Shown here piece after piece: positions 1 through 10,855 of a stretch of DNA of 64,000 nucleotides. The position numbers were made by a program, and so were the translations under genes. Within the stretch, counting starts at the first letter, position 1; each line of letters begins with the position of its first letter. The stretch comes from Smittia aterrima (lineage: Eukaryota; Arthropoda; Insecta; Diptera; Chironomidae): contig CP093831.1 of the NCBI GenBank assembly GCA_033063855.1, forward strand, positions 2,418,001-2,482,000. Reading direction: 5' to 3'. The notes under the pieces were generated by a model. That model saw only the letters and a program-made list of their open reading frames with translations. It was not told the origin of the DNA and did not search any database.

Positions 1-2081
1 TGAGACAACTTTGAAGCGTCATTAGAATTTTCATGAAGTCTTGAGGCGTTGTCGCTGTAGAAACTGCATTGATCCAATTCTTGCGGAGCTTGGTCCAATT
101 GCAATGCATGAAAGTTGATGTGATTGAAGACTCAAAAGTGAGAAGAGTTTGTTTAAAGACTGCAATTAGACTGTTGTGTGAGCCATTGAGTAGTCCACCC
201 CATTTGAACTCTGAAGCTTGAGTCAGTGAAAACTTATGCGACAAATGACGTTTTTTGTCACGCTCTTCATTCTTTTGTGGTTTGTTCAGGGCCAGTGGAT
301 TTGTCGTGAATTGATTGAAATATTCTTTGTGAGCATTCTCCATACCAAGCTTGAAAAAGTAAGTCCCGCTTGATATTTGATTTGCACGTGATCGTGTTAG
401 ATGCGTTTGATCATTTTTGTCAATCTCTGATGCATCAATGTTTTGCTCAATATCAGTTGCTTCAATGTTGCTTTCCTCGTCATTGGATAATCCATTTTCG
501 ACTTTCTCGGGAACTTCAACTACTTTTCCAAGTTTCTCATTTTCCACCTCGAAGTAAGATTTTTTGTTTCCTTTTAGCTCGACCGTTAGTGACTCAGTTA
601 GCTTCATTTGTTTAATAATGTCATCCTTGCATTCATCAATCTCCTTAAATAATTGCTTTTCAAAAAACTCTGGATCAAGCTTCTTAAAGACGTTCTCAAA
701 TTGTGTCTCAGTGCTGTAGTACCACGTTTCAGAACCATCTTCAGTTTCCACAAAGAGTCTTCTACAGACGAACCAATATTTCCTGGCATGACGATCGAAT
801 CCGAAATGTTCATGACGACAGAGCGACCCTTGTTTCTCTTGGCTCGATATACAATCGTTGACCCCACTGACGGAATGAGATTTGCAAATGTTACACTGCC
901 AATCCTCTGATGGCACATCTTCCAACGGTGGGTCTACACATTCAAGATGATAGACAGCTGGACACGTCTCGCAGCATAGCAAGTTGCCAAGTCGATGACA
1001 AACGCGACAATGATCATCGTAATGAATGGGACCTTCTTGTATCATGTCGTCGCGGACGAATGTTGTCGTTAAAAATTGATCGGTGAGGAATTGTAAAACA
1101 GTTAAGCGGTCGTCGATCTCTGTGTAAGGATATTCTTTGTTGGATAAGATCTCGAGGACTGGTCTAGAGAATAAAGGATCACTCTCGACATATATTCGTA
1201 AGACTTCAGGCCACGTTACAGTGTCGATGAGATAAAGCGCGATGTTGATGCTATCCTTTTGATCGAGTGGACCGAAATGTGTTTGTTGTGAATCTTCTTC
1301 ACGTAAAATTGCTTTGATCAGAGCAATGTGAACTTCAGTAAGAAGAGCGCTTTGCTCGTCCGAAATTAGAGCTGCACAAAAGTCTTCAGCTCTAAATGGC
1401 GAAAGCCTTACGAGATTTCGATAGCGTCGCAAGACTTCATAAATACCAAGCGATCGCAGTACGTATTGCTTTGGCACCATCAAATCGTCAGAAGATTTCG
1501 GCAATTCTAGTGGTGGGATTTCAATATCTTCTTTGATCCAAACTGGCTCGGGAGTAACATCTCTTGTTTGGCTTGATGATGGTCCTCCTGCGTTGCTGTA
1601 GCTGCTCAATGAGAAGTCACTGTCAGACTCTTCATTAAAACTCTCTGGGGAATCAGAAGCTGACATGGCCATCTCATCATCGCTCTTGTCGCTTGAATCA
1701 CCAAAATCCGACCCATAATGATAATCGGTCTTATTATACGTCGGAGAGTTGTAACCTAACAAGATAAAGTTTTCAGTTATTAAAAGTTCTTCCTTGCTAT
1801 ATGAAATATTTAGTCTTACTTCGTCTACTTGCATATGAAGTGCTTGCTCCTCTTTTATTTTTGGTTGGTGGTCGACCGCGTCGTTTAGCTCCTTCCTTAG
1901 TGAAGCTTTTTCTGGAACTTTCTTCACTGTCTTGCGGAGATGATGCTCTTGAAGCCGAAGGTGTGCTGAATCGTGAATCGTTTTGAAGGTATTTCGGCTT
2001 TTTCAATAATTGATATTTCTTTTCAGCAGTTGCTGGCGTTTTTGGAGGCCTTCCCCGTCGCTTGCCTCCGCGTCCTGTCAT
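1..2081 (-). CDS. E(bx): Nucleosome-remodelling factor subunit NURF301 / E(bx) (BPTF orthologue), N-terminal part
   Basis: This is the largest subunit of the ISWI-containing NURF chromatin remodeller and acts in the nucleus. Exon 1 is 1820-2081 and starts MTGRGGKRRGRPPKTP, an AT-hook-like basic segment, with a second GRPP motif near residue 70. A 64-bp intron (1756-1819) follows, then exon 2 runs from 1755 through position 1 and leaves the window, giving about 672 visible residues. In order they show an acidic/serine stretch, a DDT domain at about residues 185-250 (starting VLRSLGIYEVLRRYRN), then a C4HC3 PHD finger near residues 330-380 (DHCRVCHRLGNLLCCETCP and VYHLECVDPP). Known BPTF proteins exceed 2000 residues, so the bromodomain end lies to the left. 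It is divergent from ICA69. The identification rests on the order DDT then PHD and on fly-like sequence throughout; I see no frame breaks. Confidence 0.95.
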
Positions 2082-2878
2082 TATCGAAACTAATTTTTTA
2101 TTTTTTCAACTCCTCGACTTGGTTTGTTTATGTTTTGATTGCTTCGACAACAAAAAAAAGTTGAGTTTGGAAATAATATAACTTGGATCAGGTGAAATCG
2201 AGTAAGTCAGATGGCATCCGCGTTTTTTTTTTCTTTCAAAAAATGCCAAGCAAGCGTAGAAGCGAAAACCTAGAAAATAAAGGTAAATCCTTATTTAATT
2301 CACTGGTTTATGTATTAGACGTTGTTTTAAAGTGAATGCAAGTGCAATTGAATTTTTCCGGACGCCAGAGAGCTTGCAAAAAAATTGTTTGATCTATCAC
2401 TTCGGAACGGCCCCCGAAAAAATCTTATTTCCTTAATTTCACTTCAAACTTCACATTTCCATTCGTCTCTCCAACTTTTATCAACTTACACTAGTTCTTA
2501 CTTGCACGATCAATTGTTTTAAGATTAATTTAACGTGTATTTCACTCTTTTTTCACGATTTTTGTTTGACTTGCTGAGGCTTGATTTTAGTTAGTTTTCG
2601 TAGTTTTCGAGGGGCTGATTTTTTTTCTCACCACTCTGGTGAATTGGGGTTTTGGTTTTTCGCATTTTCCTTGCTAACTTTTAATCAACAGAAAATAAAA
2701 AAAAATCAAAGAAAAATCTAAGTTTTCATTAAGTTTTCAAAAATATTTTCCAAAACGTTTTGATATTGCTTCAACTTTTCTACAAACATTTTTATGTTCC
2801 AATCGATCCGCCTGCTAAGTTGCTTGAAGAGAATTGAATATTCGTCCTGCTTGGAAAATTAAATTTTCAATTTTCCCG
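2082..2878. promoter_or_regulatory. Divergent spacer between E(bx) and ICA69
   Basis: About 800 bp separates the two start codons and should hold both 5' UTRs and promoters. It is AT-rich with poly-T runs. A short frame at 2244-2283 on the plus strand (MPSKRRSENLENK) is followed by GTAAAT, a possible donor, but I could not connect it to a downstream exon. No TATA box was recognised. Confidence 0.4.
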
Positions 2879-4289
2879 ATGAATCATCAATATTGGCTGA
2901 TAAAGAACGCGAAAAAGATCCAGAGAAAGTTCAACGTCTCGAAGGAAGACGAGAACATCGTTGCGAGGTGAGTCTCAGTTAAAAAGATTCACGAATCGTC
3001 ACAACATATTTTTGCGAATATTTCAGTGATAATGAATTAGACTCGAAGCTTGAATTGTTCAAATCGATAAATGAGTCGTCAACAAACTTGGCAAACATCG
3101 TCGATAAATATAAAGATGGACTTCATCAACTTTCGGCGGAGACTGCGAGTCTAGGAAATTTCTTAAGAGATTGCGGGAAGAACAGTGTGTCGAGCGAGAA
3201 TCTTATGTGCTCAGCAGGAAAAGTTATTTGCTATCTAAGCACTCAACACTTCTCCGCCCTCTCATCGCTAACTCGGACACTTCAAGAGTTAAACACTTTC
3301 AAAAGAGCCGTCAGCGATACCAAAGAAACTATTCTGGTAATGGAGAAGGAGAGAACAGAATATAGATCATCATTGGCCCTTATGAAAACCTGCAGTTCCG
3401 ATATCGATCCAGATAGCGGAAGAGGTTTGGAAAAATTCAGAACGTCGCAGAAATACGTTAAGTTCGCCAAACAGAAATTCGACAAATATTCACTCGCCTG
3501 CTTGCAAAAGGTAAAATTCTTTTGGAGTTGCTCGATTATCAAGTGGCCATGAATGTCAAAGCCACTAGATAAGCGAAAATTCCCTTTTAGCTCAAACATA
3601 AAAAAAGTTTATTAACGAAGATAAATTTTTAGATCGATTTACTGGCTGCCGCTCGTTGTAATCTCTTCTCGTATTCACTTGCTTCTTACCAAACAAATTG
3701 GATGGCATTAAATAAAAAGAATCAAGAAGTTCTCGAGATTCATATAAAATTGATCGAGAAGGAACCGAGGAAACATAACTTTGGAATTTTGAAAGAACTT
3801 GGACAAGAAAATGAAGATGCTTCGTCGAGCAAGACAAATGACGAGGAATCAAAGCTTGAGGCCAATGATAAAGATCAGCGTTTATTCTTTGGAGATGAGT
3901 TTAGCGATAGCGTCCAATCTGAAACGAAAAGCGAAGAAAAGCAGTCAGACGTTGTTTCGGTTGATAACGATGTGAGCGAGAAGTTGATCGACTATGAAAA
4001 GGACTTTGATGAGTTTATGGCATCGTCGACCATTCTCTTGCCCTCACAGTTGCTAATGGATGATTCGCTCTTTGACGATGCATCAAATGATTTGTTAGGT
4101 TCATTAGTTCCATCACAGTCTGAAGAAGCTCAAAGCAACGCTGGCGCGAACAGTTCCATTCAACTCAACAAGAATCCTTCGAAAAAGTCGAGTGATGTTA
4201 GCAAATGGTTCAATCTCTTTTCTGATCTCGATCCGCTTAATCAGCAAATGGAGCATGACGTCGCGAGTCAGAATCTTCATGCAGCTTAA
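2879..4289 (+). CDS. ICA69: ICA69 (islet cell autoantigen 1 homologue), arfaptin-homology domain protein
   Basis: This is a BAR-like (AH domain) protein that binds Golgi/secretory-granule membranes and partners PICK1 in other animals. Exons are 2879-2967, 3027-3510 and 3633-4289 (409 residues). The N-terminal AH domain covers roughly residues 1-235 and starts MNHQYWLIKNAKK, followed by the conserved DENIVASDNELDSKLELF. The C-terminal half is acidic and disordered and contains the family's short motifs LPSQLL and WFNLFSDLDPL, which match the end of vertebrate ICA1. The start is the first ATG after an in-frame stop at 2825-2827; vertebrate proteins carry about 25 more N-terminal residues, so an upstream coding exon is possible. 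A poly(A) signal lies at 4437. It is convergent with ARMC8. Confidence 0.93.
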
Positions 4290-4836
4290 GATCTCTTATA
4301 AATTTATTTGTGTAATCTCGTGTAAAGCATTCCAATAATTAAGAAGTAAACTTTGTAATATTTCTAGTCACATTTTATTTGTTCCTTTATATTTGTCTAA
4401 TACGAAAATTTTGTTTCTTTCGAAGAAAATGAAATGAATAAAAGAGTTTAAAGAATCTTGAAGATAGACGCTCTACGGTACGGTATATCTTTAGCTATCT
4501 AAAACAGAAGGACTGGCATTTCTATCTAACGAAACAGCAACGAAGCATTTCAAAAGAATTTATTTTTGTACATTTTCTTTCCTGTCAGATGACTAAACAT
4601 TTAATGATAGAAGTTAAATGTAGCCGAAGACTTGAAAATTTATAACTTTCAATAATGTAAAAATTTACTAAAGGCTCAGCCAATAGTAACTTCTACAATT
4701 TATCAGGTTTCAAGAGCAAGATTATGTTGAGTTGCATCGAAGTGATCCACGATCTTGGTTAGTAAGTTTTAAGTCATCGCTTTGCGCTCGAGAAGCATAA
4801 CACGCAAAAACAATCTTTCAAATCAATGTAGACTAC
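4290..4836. other. Convergent 3' spacer, ICA69 / ARMC8
   Basis: This holds the ICA69 3' UTR with AATAAA at 4437-4442, then AT-rich sequence on the ARMC8 side. On the minus strand, frame ...DHFDATQHNLALET-stop at about 4703-4750 reads like a protein C-terminus and could be an alternative ARMC8 end, but no splice joint in the right phase was found. Confidence 0.4.
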
Positions 4837-7116
4837 TTACTCGTCAAGCTGAATAGGATCGGTTGGGTTTGGGTTTAAAGCCAAAAGCTCGTTGAGCTTC
4901 ATGATGATCCCGACTTCCTTTAATCGATCATGTTTTGATGATTTGTGCATGAGATTTTTAATAGCAAACAAAGATCCCGTTTGAAGTTTATGATCGTCAC
5001 TAATTAGATAATCTTTAAGCTTCAAGAGAATCTTTTCTTCCTCCATAATTAATTCGTGGGCTCCAGCAGCTAGATTGCCCACAATGCAAAGAGCTTGTTC
5101 TTTTACTTCCGATGAGTGATGCGGCGAATCAAGAACCATCATGACTGCGCTGAGAATTTCTGATGAATGATTTGCCATTATAGATTCAATGTGTTGAGTG
5201 CTTGATAACAGATTTCTTAAAAGTCCCAATGTTTTCATGATTACTCGAGTATCAGAATCATTCAACAATTGAAAAATGCGATCAGTTCCAAGCTCGTTGA
5301 TAATTTCCTGTTTGACGTGCTGCTCTGTCTGAAACGCCATGTTCATCAATGCCCAGCTTCCATTCAGTCGCAAAGCAGGGTTTGAGTGCTTTGTAAGCTT
5401 GCAGAGAATTTCAATCGCCCCCGAATCCAATAAACTTTCTTTAGCCGGTGAGAACTCAAGTAATAGGTTGCAAATTGTTGATGATACTACGATTAACAAC
5501 TCGATTGATGGCTGGTCGCCGATTAAACTCATTAGAGGCTTCCAAATTTTGTGATCTTGAAACGTTGTTCTTAAAAGTTGAACAGATCTTGATAAACTAT
5601 GAAGACAGCGAACTCCTGCAACACGAACACTTCCATTCTCTTTAAGAGAATTCAGAACTTCATCAATTAATCCCCGCATTTCGATAATCCTCTTCCGAAT
5701 CGTCTCATCGTTGGCAGCGAGAGATGCAAAACATTTCAGCGCTGACTCTTTCGATGATTGACTATTGCAATGCAAAAGATGTGTCAGATTGCTTATCAAA
5801 TGATTGCTAATTGCTGCCAGCTTTTGCAACTCAGAATCAATTTCTGCGAGATAAGCAAGAGACTCACTAGCTTCAGCACGAATCGATTCATCAAACTCGG
5901 GCGCACAAAGTCGAGCCAAGCAAGGAAGAGTCTTGTACACTATTTGATGATCGGTTGACTTCAAAGCTGACGATCCTGATCGATGAATGTAAGTCAAGCA
6001 ACGACTAGCTGCAAGCTGAACAGCCGGAGGATTTGATCTCGAGACAAGACAAGTCAACACATCAAGAATGGGTTTCCCTTGATAGCTGGTTGCACAAACG
6101 ATATCACTAACTGGCCGATTAGTAAAACACATTGCGGCCAGACATTTGAGTCCAGGTAACTGAAGTTCCAAGTAGAGGTCTCGTTGAATCAATCGGGCTA
6201 AGAAGGGAATACCTCCAGCTTGGCACAAGTTCATGCTAGCGCTCATTACATTTCCTTGTGAAAATCCACAAAACGAAAGCAAAATATTGGCCACGAAAGA
6301 TTGACAGTTGATGGATGTTTCAGGTGATGCAAGCTCTGAAAATAAAATTGATTACATTTCACAATCTAAATAGTTATCAGTTTCTTCTTACGAATGAGAC
6401 GAGAGAGAGTATTGATGTCTTCAGAATGTTGGAAGAATGAATTGCGGATCTTGCTTGGATATTGCATGATCGTCTTGAGAACGCTTAGTGATATTTCCAC
6501 CATTCTCGGATCAGTTGTTTGTGAAAGCGTAAGCTTCAAAAGCACTTCCTCAGTTCCAAACTTGTCAAGATCTTGAACATTGCATTCCTTTCCCTTAGCT
6601 AGAGAGCCAATGATAATAGCGACGTTTATTCGAAGATTAATCGGTTTCCTTTCGTTCTGAAGAAGCGAAATCAATCGTGGGACAAAGCCATTGTCGATGA
6701 TAAACCTCTTTTGCTTATTTGATCCGATAATAAGGTTCTTGATTTTGTTCGTCGCATCTAGACACTCGTCATCGTCCTCGGAAAATAAGTTGTCCAGGTA
6801 AGATCTGAAACTCTCCACTTCCTAAAAAAGATAAAAACAACTTGTAAGATTTTTGTTTTTCCGGGAAAGCGCAATATTTTCCAGCAAAAGGTTAGGTTGT
6901 TCCCCTCAACTTTCGAAAGTCTCAAAAAATGAAAAAATACAATAATTACTGCAATTGTAAGCACTTATTGTATCTCCTCTTACGTCATCATTTAAATGTA
7001 AATAATTTTATTGGTCATCATCGGGATGAGCGAAAATATTTTCTTTTGATGCGGAGAAAAGCGGAAACTCAATTTCTTTATTATTTCCTTACCGAGAAGC
7101 AAATTTCCATCGTCAT
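4837..7116 (-). CDS. ARMC8: ARMC8, armadillo-repeat subunit of the CTLH/GID ubiquitin ligase complex
   Basis: ARMC8 is a scaffold of the CTLH (GID) E3 ligase. The model is exon 1 7093-7116 (MTMEICFS), exon 2 6392-6821 and exon 3 4837-6335, giving 650 residues against about 673 in human. Nearly the whole chain is ARM repeats. Diagnostic blocks are VRCLHSLSRSVQLLRTTFQDH, KIWKPLM, ICNLLLEFSPAKE, LRLNGSWALMNMAFQTEQ and VIMKTLGLLRNLLSSTQHI, which align along vertebrate ARMC8. The tiny first exon is inferred: exon 2 has no ATG but a clean TTTTTTAG acceptor, and the only nearby ATG in phase with a donor (CTCG/GTAAGG) is at 7116. The stop codon sits inside GAGTAAGTAG, a good donor, so an alternative C-terminus is possible. 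It is divergent from DJ-1 across 137 bp. Confidence 0.93.
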
Positions 7117-7253
7117 TTTGTTGTCGACACACTAGCGTACTGCGAAACACACTTTACAAACAATTTACAAGACTTAAGACCTAATTTTATTCTAAAAAAT
7201 CACTTTTGCAATAACTTAAGCGTAGGTTTAGCGTAGGTTGCGAAGGGGCAAAA
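7117..7253. promoter_or_regulatory. Short bidirectional promoter, ARMC8 / DJ-1
   Basis: Only 137 bp lie between the ARMC8 start codon and the first possible DJ-1 start codon (242 bp to the inner DJ-1 start). Both 5' UTRs and core promoters must lie here or extend into the adjoining exons. No TATA box is visible, as is typical of housekeeping pairs. Confidence 0.55.
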
Positions 7254-8029
7254 TTGAAAGGAGATTCAACTACGGAGTCGATGATAGAAAAATTGGGAAA
7301 ACTCTTCATCAAAAATTATTCAGTTCGTTCGTGTCTCTTCTCTACTAAATATCTAACAATGCCGTCTGCAGTTGTCGTCCTTCCTCCGGGAGCTGAAGAA
7401 ATGGAGTTCGTCGGTTCAGTTGACGTTCTTCGTCGCGCCGGAGTAAGTTTGTTTTGAAAAAGTTCTGCTCAATTTTACAATTGAATCTCGAGTAGATCAC
7501 CGTGACTGTTGCTGGGCTTGATGGAACAGAGCCAGTTAAATGCTCTCGTGATGTGGTCATCGTCCCAGATGTTGCATTAGCTTCGATTGACAAGGATTCT
7601 TTTGACGTAATTGTAAGTTTTGCAACGCAATTTCTAAAAGCCGGTTCGTGATTGAAACGGACATTTCATTCTAAGGTTCTTCCCGGCGGTTTAGGTGGAG
7701 CTAAGGCTATGGCTTCTTCACAATTGATTGGAGATTTATTAAAGAATCAAGAAAAGAATGGAAAGTTAATTGCAGCGATCTGTGCAAGTCCCGCTCTCGT
7801 CTTAAAAGCTCATGACATCGGAGTTGGAAAGAAAATTACTTGTTATCCTTCATTCAAGGATGATCTTGGCGGAAAATTTACATTCAGCGATGAGATCGTT
7901 GTTCAAGACGGAAAATTAATAACTTCTCAAGGTCCGTCCACCGTCTTCGCGTTTGCATTGAAAATTGCTGAAAATTTGGTTGGAGCTGAGAAGACAAAAG
8001 CAGTTCAAGATGGAATCTTACTTAAGTAA
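7254..8029 (+). CDS. DJ-1beta: DJ-1/PARK7 family protein deglycase / redox sensor
   Basis: This is a ThiJ/PfpI-fold protein linked to oxidative-stress protection and mitochondrial quality control. Exons are 7254-7442, 7496-7612 and 7676-8029. The core starts MPSAVVVLPPGAEEMEF at 7359 (184 residues, like human DJ-1 at 189). It carries the glutamate of GAEEMEF, VLPGGLGGAKAM, and the reactive cysteine in the nucleophile elbow AAICASPALVL, equivalent to human Cys106. The frame stays open upstream to an ATG at 7254, adding 35 residues with basic and hydroxylated residues (SVRSCLFSTKYLT). Drosophila DJ-1beta also has an N-terminal extension, so I kept the longer start with low confidence. A poly(A) signal is at 8092. 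CSN6 begins 175 bp downstream on the same strand. Confidence 0.93.
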
Positions 8030-8203
8030 AAACAGTCATGTAAATCGATGAGTTAAACTCGGAAATCTCCTCTTAAACTTTCAGAAACTGAAATAAAATT
8101 AACGAACTTGAAATATAGTTTCACTCCCTGCAAACATTCAAAAATTTATTTTTTCCCGATCAAAACAACAAAGTCAGAAAAGAAAAAATTTAAATTAATA
8201 AAG

Positions 8204-9313
8204 ATGGAGACAGATAAACCAACCGAGACTACAAAAGTAGAGAAGATGGAAGTCGACGAAAACGAAGGTGCTTCGACGTCGGCCAGTTCACGAAAGCAAC
8301 AGATACAAATTTTGGCGAAAAATGCGATTCCGTCGGTAGCTATTTCCTTGCATCCATTAGTCCTAATGAACATTGCTGAGCATTGGACTCGCTTCCGTGC
8401 TCAAGAAGGAGTAGCTCGCGCTGTTTATGGAGCATTGATCGGCAAACAAGATGGACGAAAAATTGAAGTTTATAATTCGTTCGAACTTCGACATGAAACA
8501 ATCGGCGAAGATGTTGTGATTAACAAAGATTATTACAATACTAAGGAGGAACAATGTAAGATTACGATCAATATCCTCCTTCAATTATCTCATAAATCCC
8601 TTTTCAGACAAACAAGTCTTCAGTGATTTAGATTTCTTGGGATGGTACACTTCATCGACACAGCCGACCGAGCAACATATTAAGATTCATCGACAGATTT
8701 GCCAAATCAACGAAAGTCCAATTCTCCTCATGCTCGATACATCAAACAAACAAGTCGAGCAACTTCCAATTCAGCTCTTCGAGTCTGTCATTGACATTGT
8801 TGCTGGTGAAGCTACAATGCTCTTTGTTCCTCTTACTTACCAATTGGCAACTGAGGAAGCTGAACGCATCGGAGTTGATCATGTAGCTCGTCATGCAATG
8901 GCTCAGTCTAATGACGCAGGGAATTCATTTGGTAAGATCACCTAAACTTATTTCGTCATCTCATTTGACATTTAAACTATTTTCTAGTCGCTGAACATTT
9001 GGTTGCTCAACACGTCGCTATCAAAATGCTTCATTCTCGCATCAAGCTTGTCCTGGAATACGTTAAAGACGTTCAAGAAGGAAAATTGAAACCAAATCAC
9101 GAGATCTTGCGTGAAGCATTCACTTTGAGTCACCGCTTGCCAGTTGTTCAGAATCCTTCCTTCAAAGAGGAATTCCATACACAATCAAACGACGTAGGCT
9201 TGATCACATATTTGGGAACATTAACAAAGGCTGCAAATGATATTAATCAGCTCGTTAACAAGTTTAACTTGCTTCACGATCGTCAGAGTCGTCGAATGCG
9301 ATTCTTCTTTTAA
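8204..9313 (+). CDS. CSN6: COP9 signalosome complex subunit 6
   Basis: This is a non-catalytic MPN subunit of the COP9 signalosome, which removes NEDD8 from cullins. Exons are 8204-8555, 8608-8931 and 8988-9313 (333 residues; human 327). An acidic N-terminal tail of about 45 residues precedes the MPN domain (SVAISLHPLVLMNIAEHWTR, VYGALIGKQDGR). The JAMM metal site is absent as expected for CSN6: the HxH position reads GWYTSSTQPTEQH. The C-terminal helical part ends in QSRRMRFFF. I chose ATG 8204 (AAGATGG context) although the frame is open to an earlier ATG at 8108, because the upstream residues look like leader sequence. The poly(A) signal at 9349-9354 lies 25-30 bp from the HGH1 stop. Confidence 0.95.
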
Positions 9314-9348
9314 AAGCTTCTCATGAATATTAAAAAAATCCTTTGTTT

Positions 9349-9374
9349 AATAAAATTTTCATTTGAAATTTATT
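9349..9374. terminator. Interlocked poly(A) signals of CSN6 and HGH1
   Basis: AATAAA on the plus strand at 9349-9354 serves CSN6. On the minus strand AATAAA at 9369-9374 serves HGH1. Cleavage 10-30 bp beyond each would make the two 3' UTRs overlap. Confidence 0.6.
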
Positions 9375-9378
9375 CAAT

Positions 9379-10578
9379 TTAATCGACCATCTTCTCAATT
9401 TTCTCCATCACATCGTCTGGTATTTCCACTTGTTTCAAATTGTCGTGTCCAATTTCATCTTCCGTCTTGATTAAAATATCAACAACGTCTTCACAAGCTC
9501 TTAAGCACCTCGCGTCGCCTTCAGGCGAATTCTCAAACTTATGAAGTTCTCGAAGAATTTCGTAGGCACATTTGTCACGTAAATAGTTTCGACCATGTCT
9601 CGTTGCGCAAAGCTGAGAAAGAGACTCCAACAGCATATGGCGAATATCCGTATCAGGTTCACGTTTTTTGTCTGAATCAAGGAACTGCAGTTCAATCGGT
9701 AGCTTCTCGTTTGTTTCATCATCGAATTCTTCTGGGCCAGCAAGTGGAAGGAGAATGAAAGGTAGGATATCAACTTCAGGGCTAAACAACCATTCGTGTA
9801 GACTTGAATCAAAGCAAATATTCTTGAGCAAGCCGACAATTCCTCCTCGACGAATTAAACTTGTTTCATGGCTAATGAAAGGAAGCAAACGAGGTAGAAG
9901 ACGAGTCTCGGATTTCGCTACAAGATTCCTGAATGTTGAAGTCTGTGACAAATTGCTGAAGATTGAAGCGAAGTAGTTGAGGTTTTGATTGTGTTTGTTC
10001 ATGTCGATCTTAGTAAATGCTGCCACGAATCTCTCAAGAATGTTAGGATCAAGCTCCAGCAAATTTTGGAAAACTTTGTCAACAAAAGTCTCCGGTCTTG
10101 TGATATTTGCTAAGATCGAGAGCAGAGGATCTGTTAACTTTGATTCTGGATCGAGAATTTCTCTGACAATTATCTGCAGAAGTCCTTTATTTTCATGATC
10201 AGTTGGTGATGACTTAAGAAGAGCTTCACATGCTGATTCACTGTTCGCTGTGATGTTGATGAGAGCTAAAATAAGAATTTTAGTAATTTTGATTGATGAA
10301 ACTTTTTGAACTACAAACCAAAGCACGCGTCTTTCGCTATAACATAACTCGGATCAATCGTCAGTTTCACAAGTGTTTTCAGCAGCTGATTGTTTGAGAT
10401 AATTATTTCTACTCCTTCGTTCGTTCCGGTTAAGCCTAAAGAATCATTTTGCATCAGATATCTTCCTTGATTTGATTGAATTTAACTTACTGACGACGTT
10501 TGAAAGTGCAACGCACTTCAATTCGATCCTTGAGTTGTTCTCAAGGAAGGGAATTAATTCTTCTAGTTCAGATTGCAT
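9379..10578 (-). CDS. HGH1: HGH1 homologue (FAM203 family), eEF2 folding co-chaperone
   Basis: HGH1 helps fold elongation factor 2 with Hsp90/TRiC in yeast. Exons are 10491-10578, 10319-10435 and 9379-10265 (363 residues; human about 390). The protein is an ARM/HEAT-like helical solenoid: MQSELEELIPFLEN at the start, ALINITANSE, a central DUF383-like part with SLIRRGGIVGLLKNICFDSS and HEWLF, then LPFILLPLAGPEEFDDE and the DUF384-like C-terminus (DTDIRHMLLESLSQLCATRH, GRNYLRDKCAYEILRELHKF). Both introns are about 53-55 bp, with phases 1 and 1. It is convergent with CSN6: the two stop codons are 65 bp apart. Confidence 0.92.
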
Positions 10579-10855
10579 TTCACGCGGTTTTCTTTTTTAA
10601 TAACAAATCCCTCGAATAGCTACGTCTGAGGGTTGATTCCTTCAAAATCCTATTGACGCACTGACGGAGTCAACCCTAATCGAGCTGTGTCTTGGATCGA
10701 CTTTAAACTCAACCGTCAAAAACTCTTGAAGTTACATTCAGCTATAATTAACTCGAATTTCTCACTAATTAAGAGACTTTGCCGATACATTTTTTTAATA
10801 TCACATTTCTTTTGATTTAGGCGTCAAACGTGCTTAACATTTATTATTTATTTCA
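10579..10855. promoter_or_regulatory. HGH1 upstream region with imperfect inverted repeat
   Basis: Directly upstream of HGH1 (minus strand) there is an inverted repeat: AGGGTTGATTCC at 10629-10640 and GGAGTCAACCCT at 10666-10677, 11 of 12 positions complementary with a 25-bp loop. Its role is unknown. The rest is AT-rich 5' flank. Confidence 0.4.

Noticed and set aside
2244..2283. Possible first coding exon (MPSKRRSENLENK) followed by a donor-like GTAAAT
   Set aside because: The ICA69 frame has a stop upstream of 2879 and no acceptor that could receive this exon in phase.
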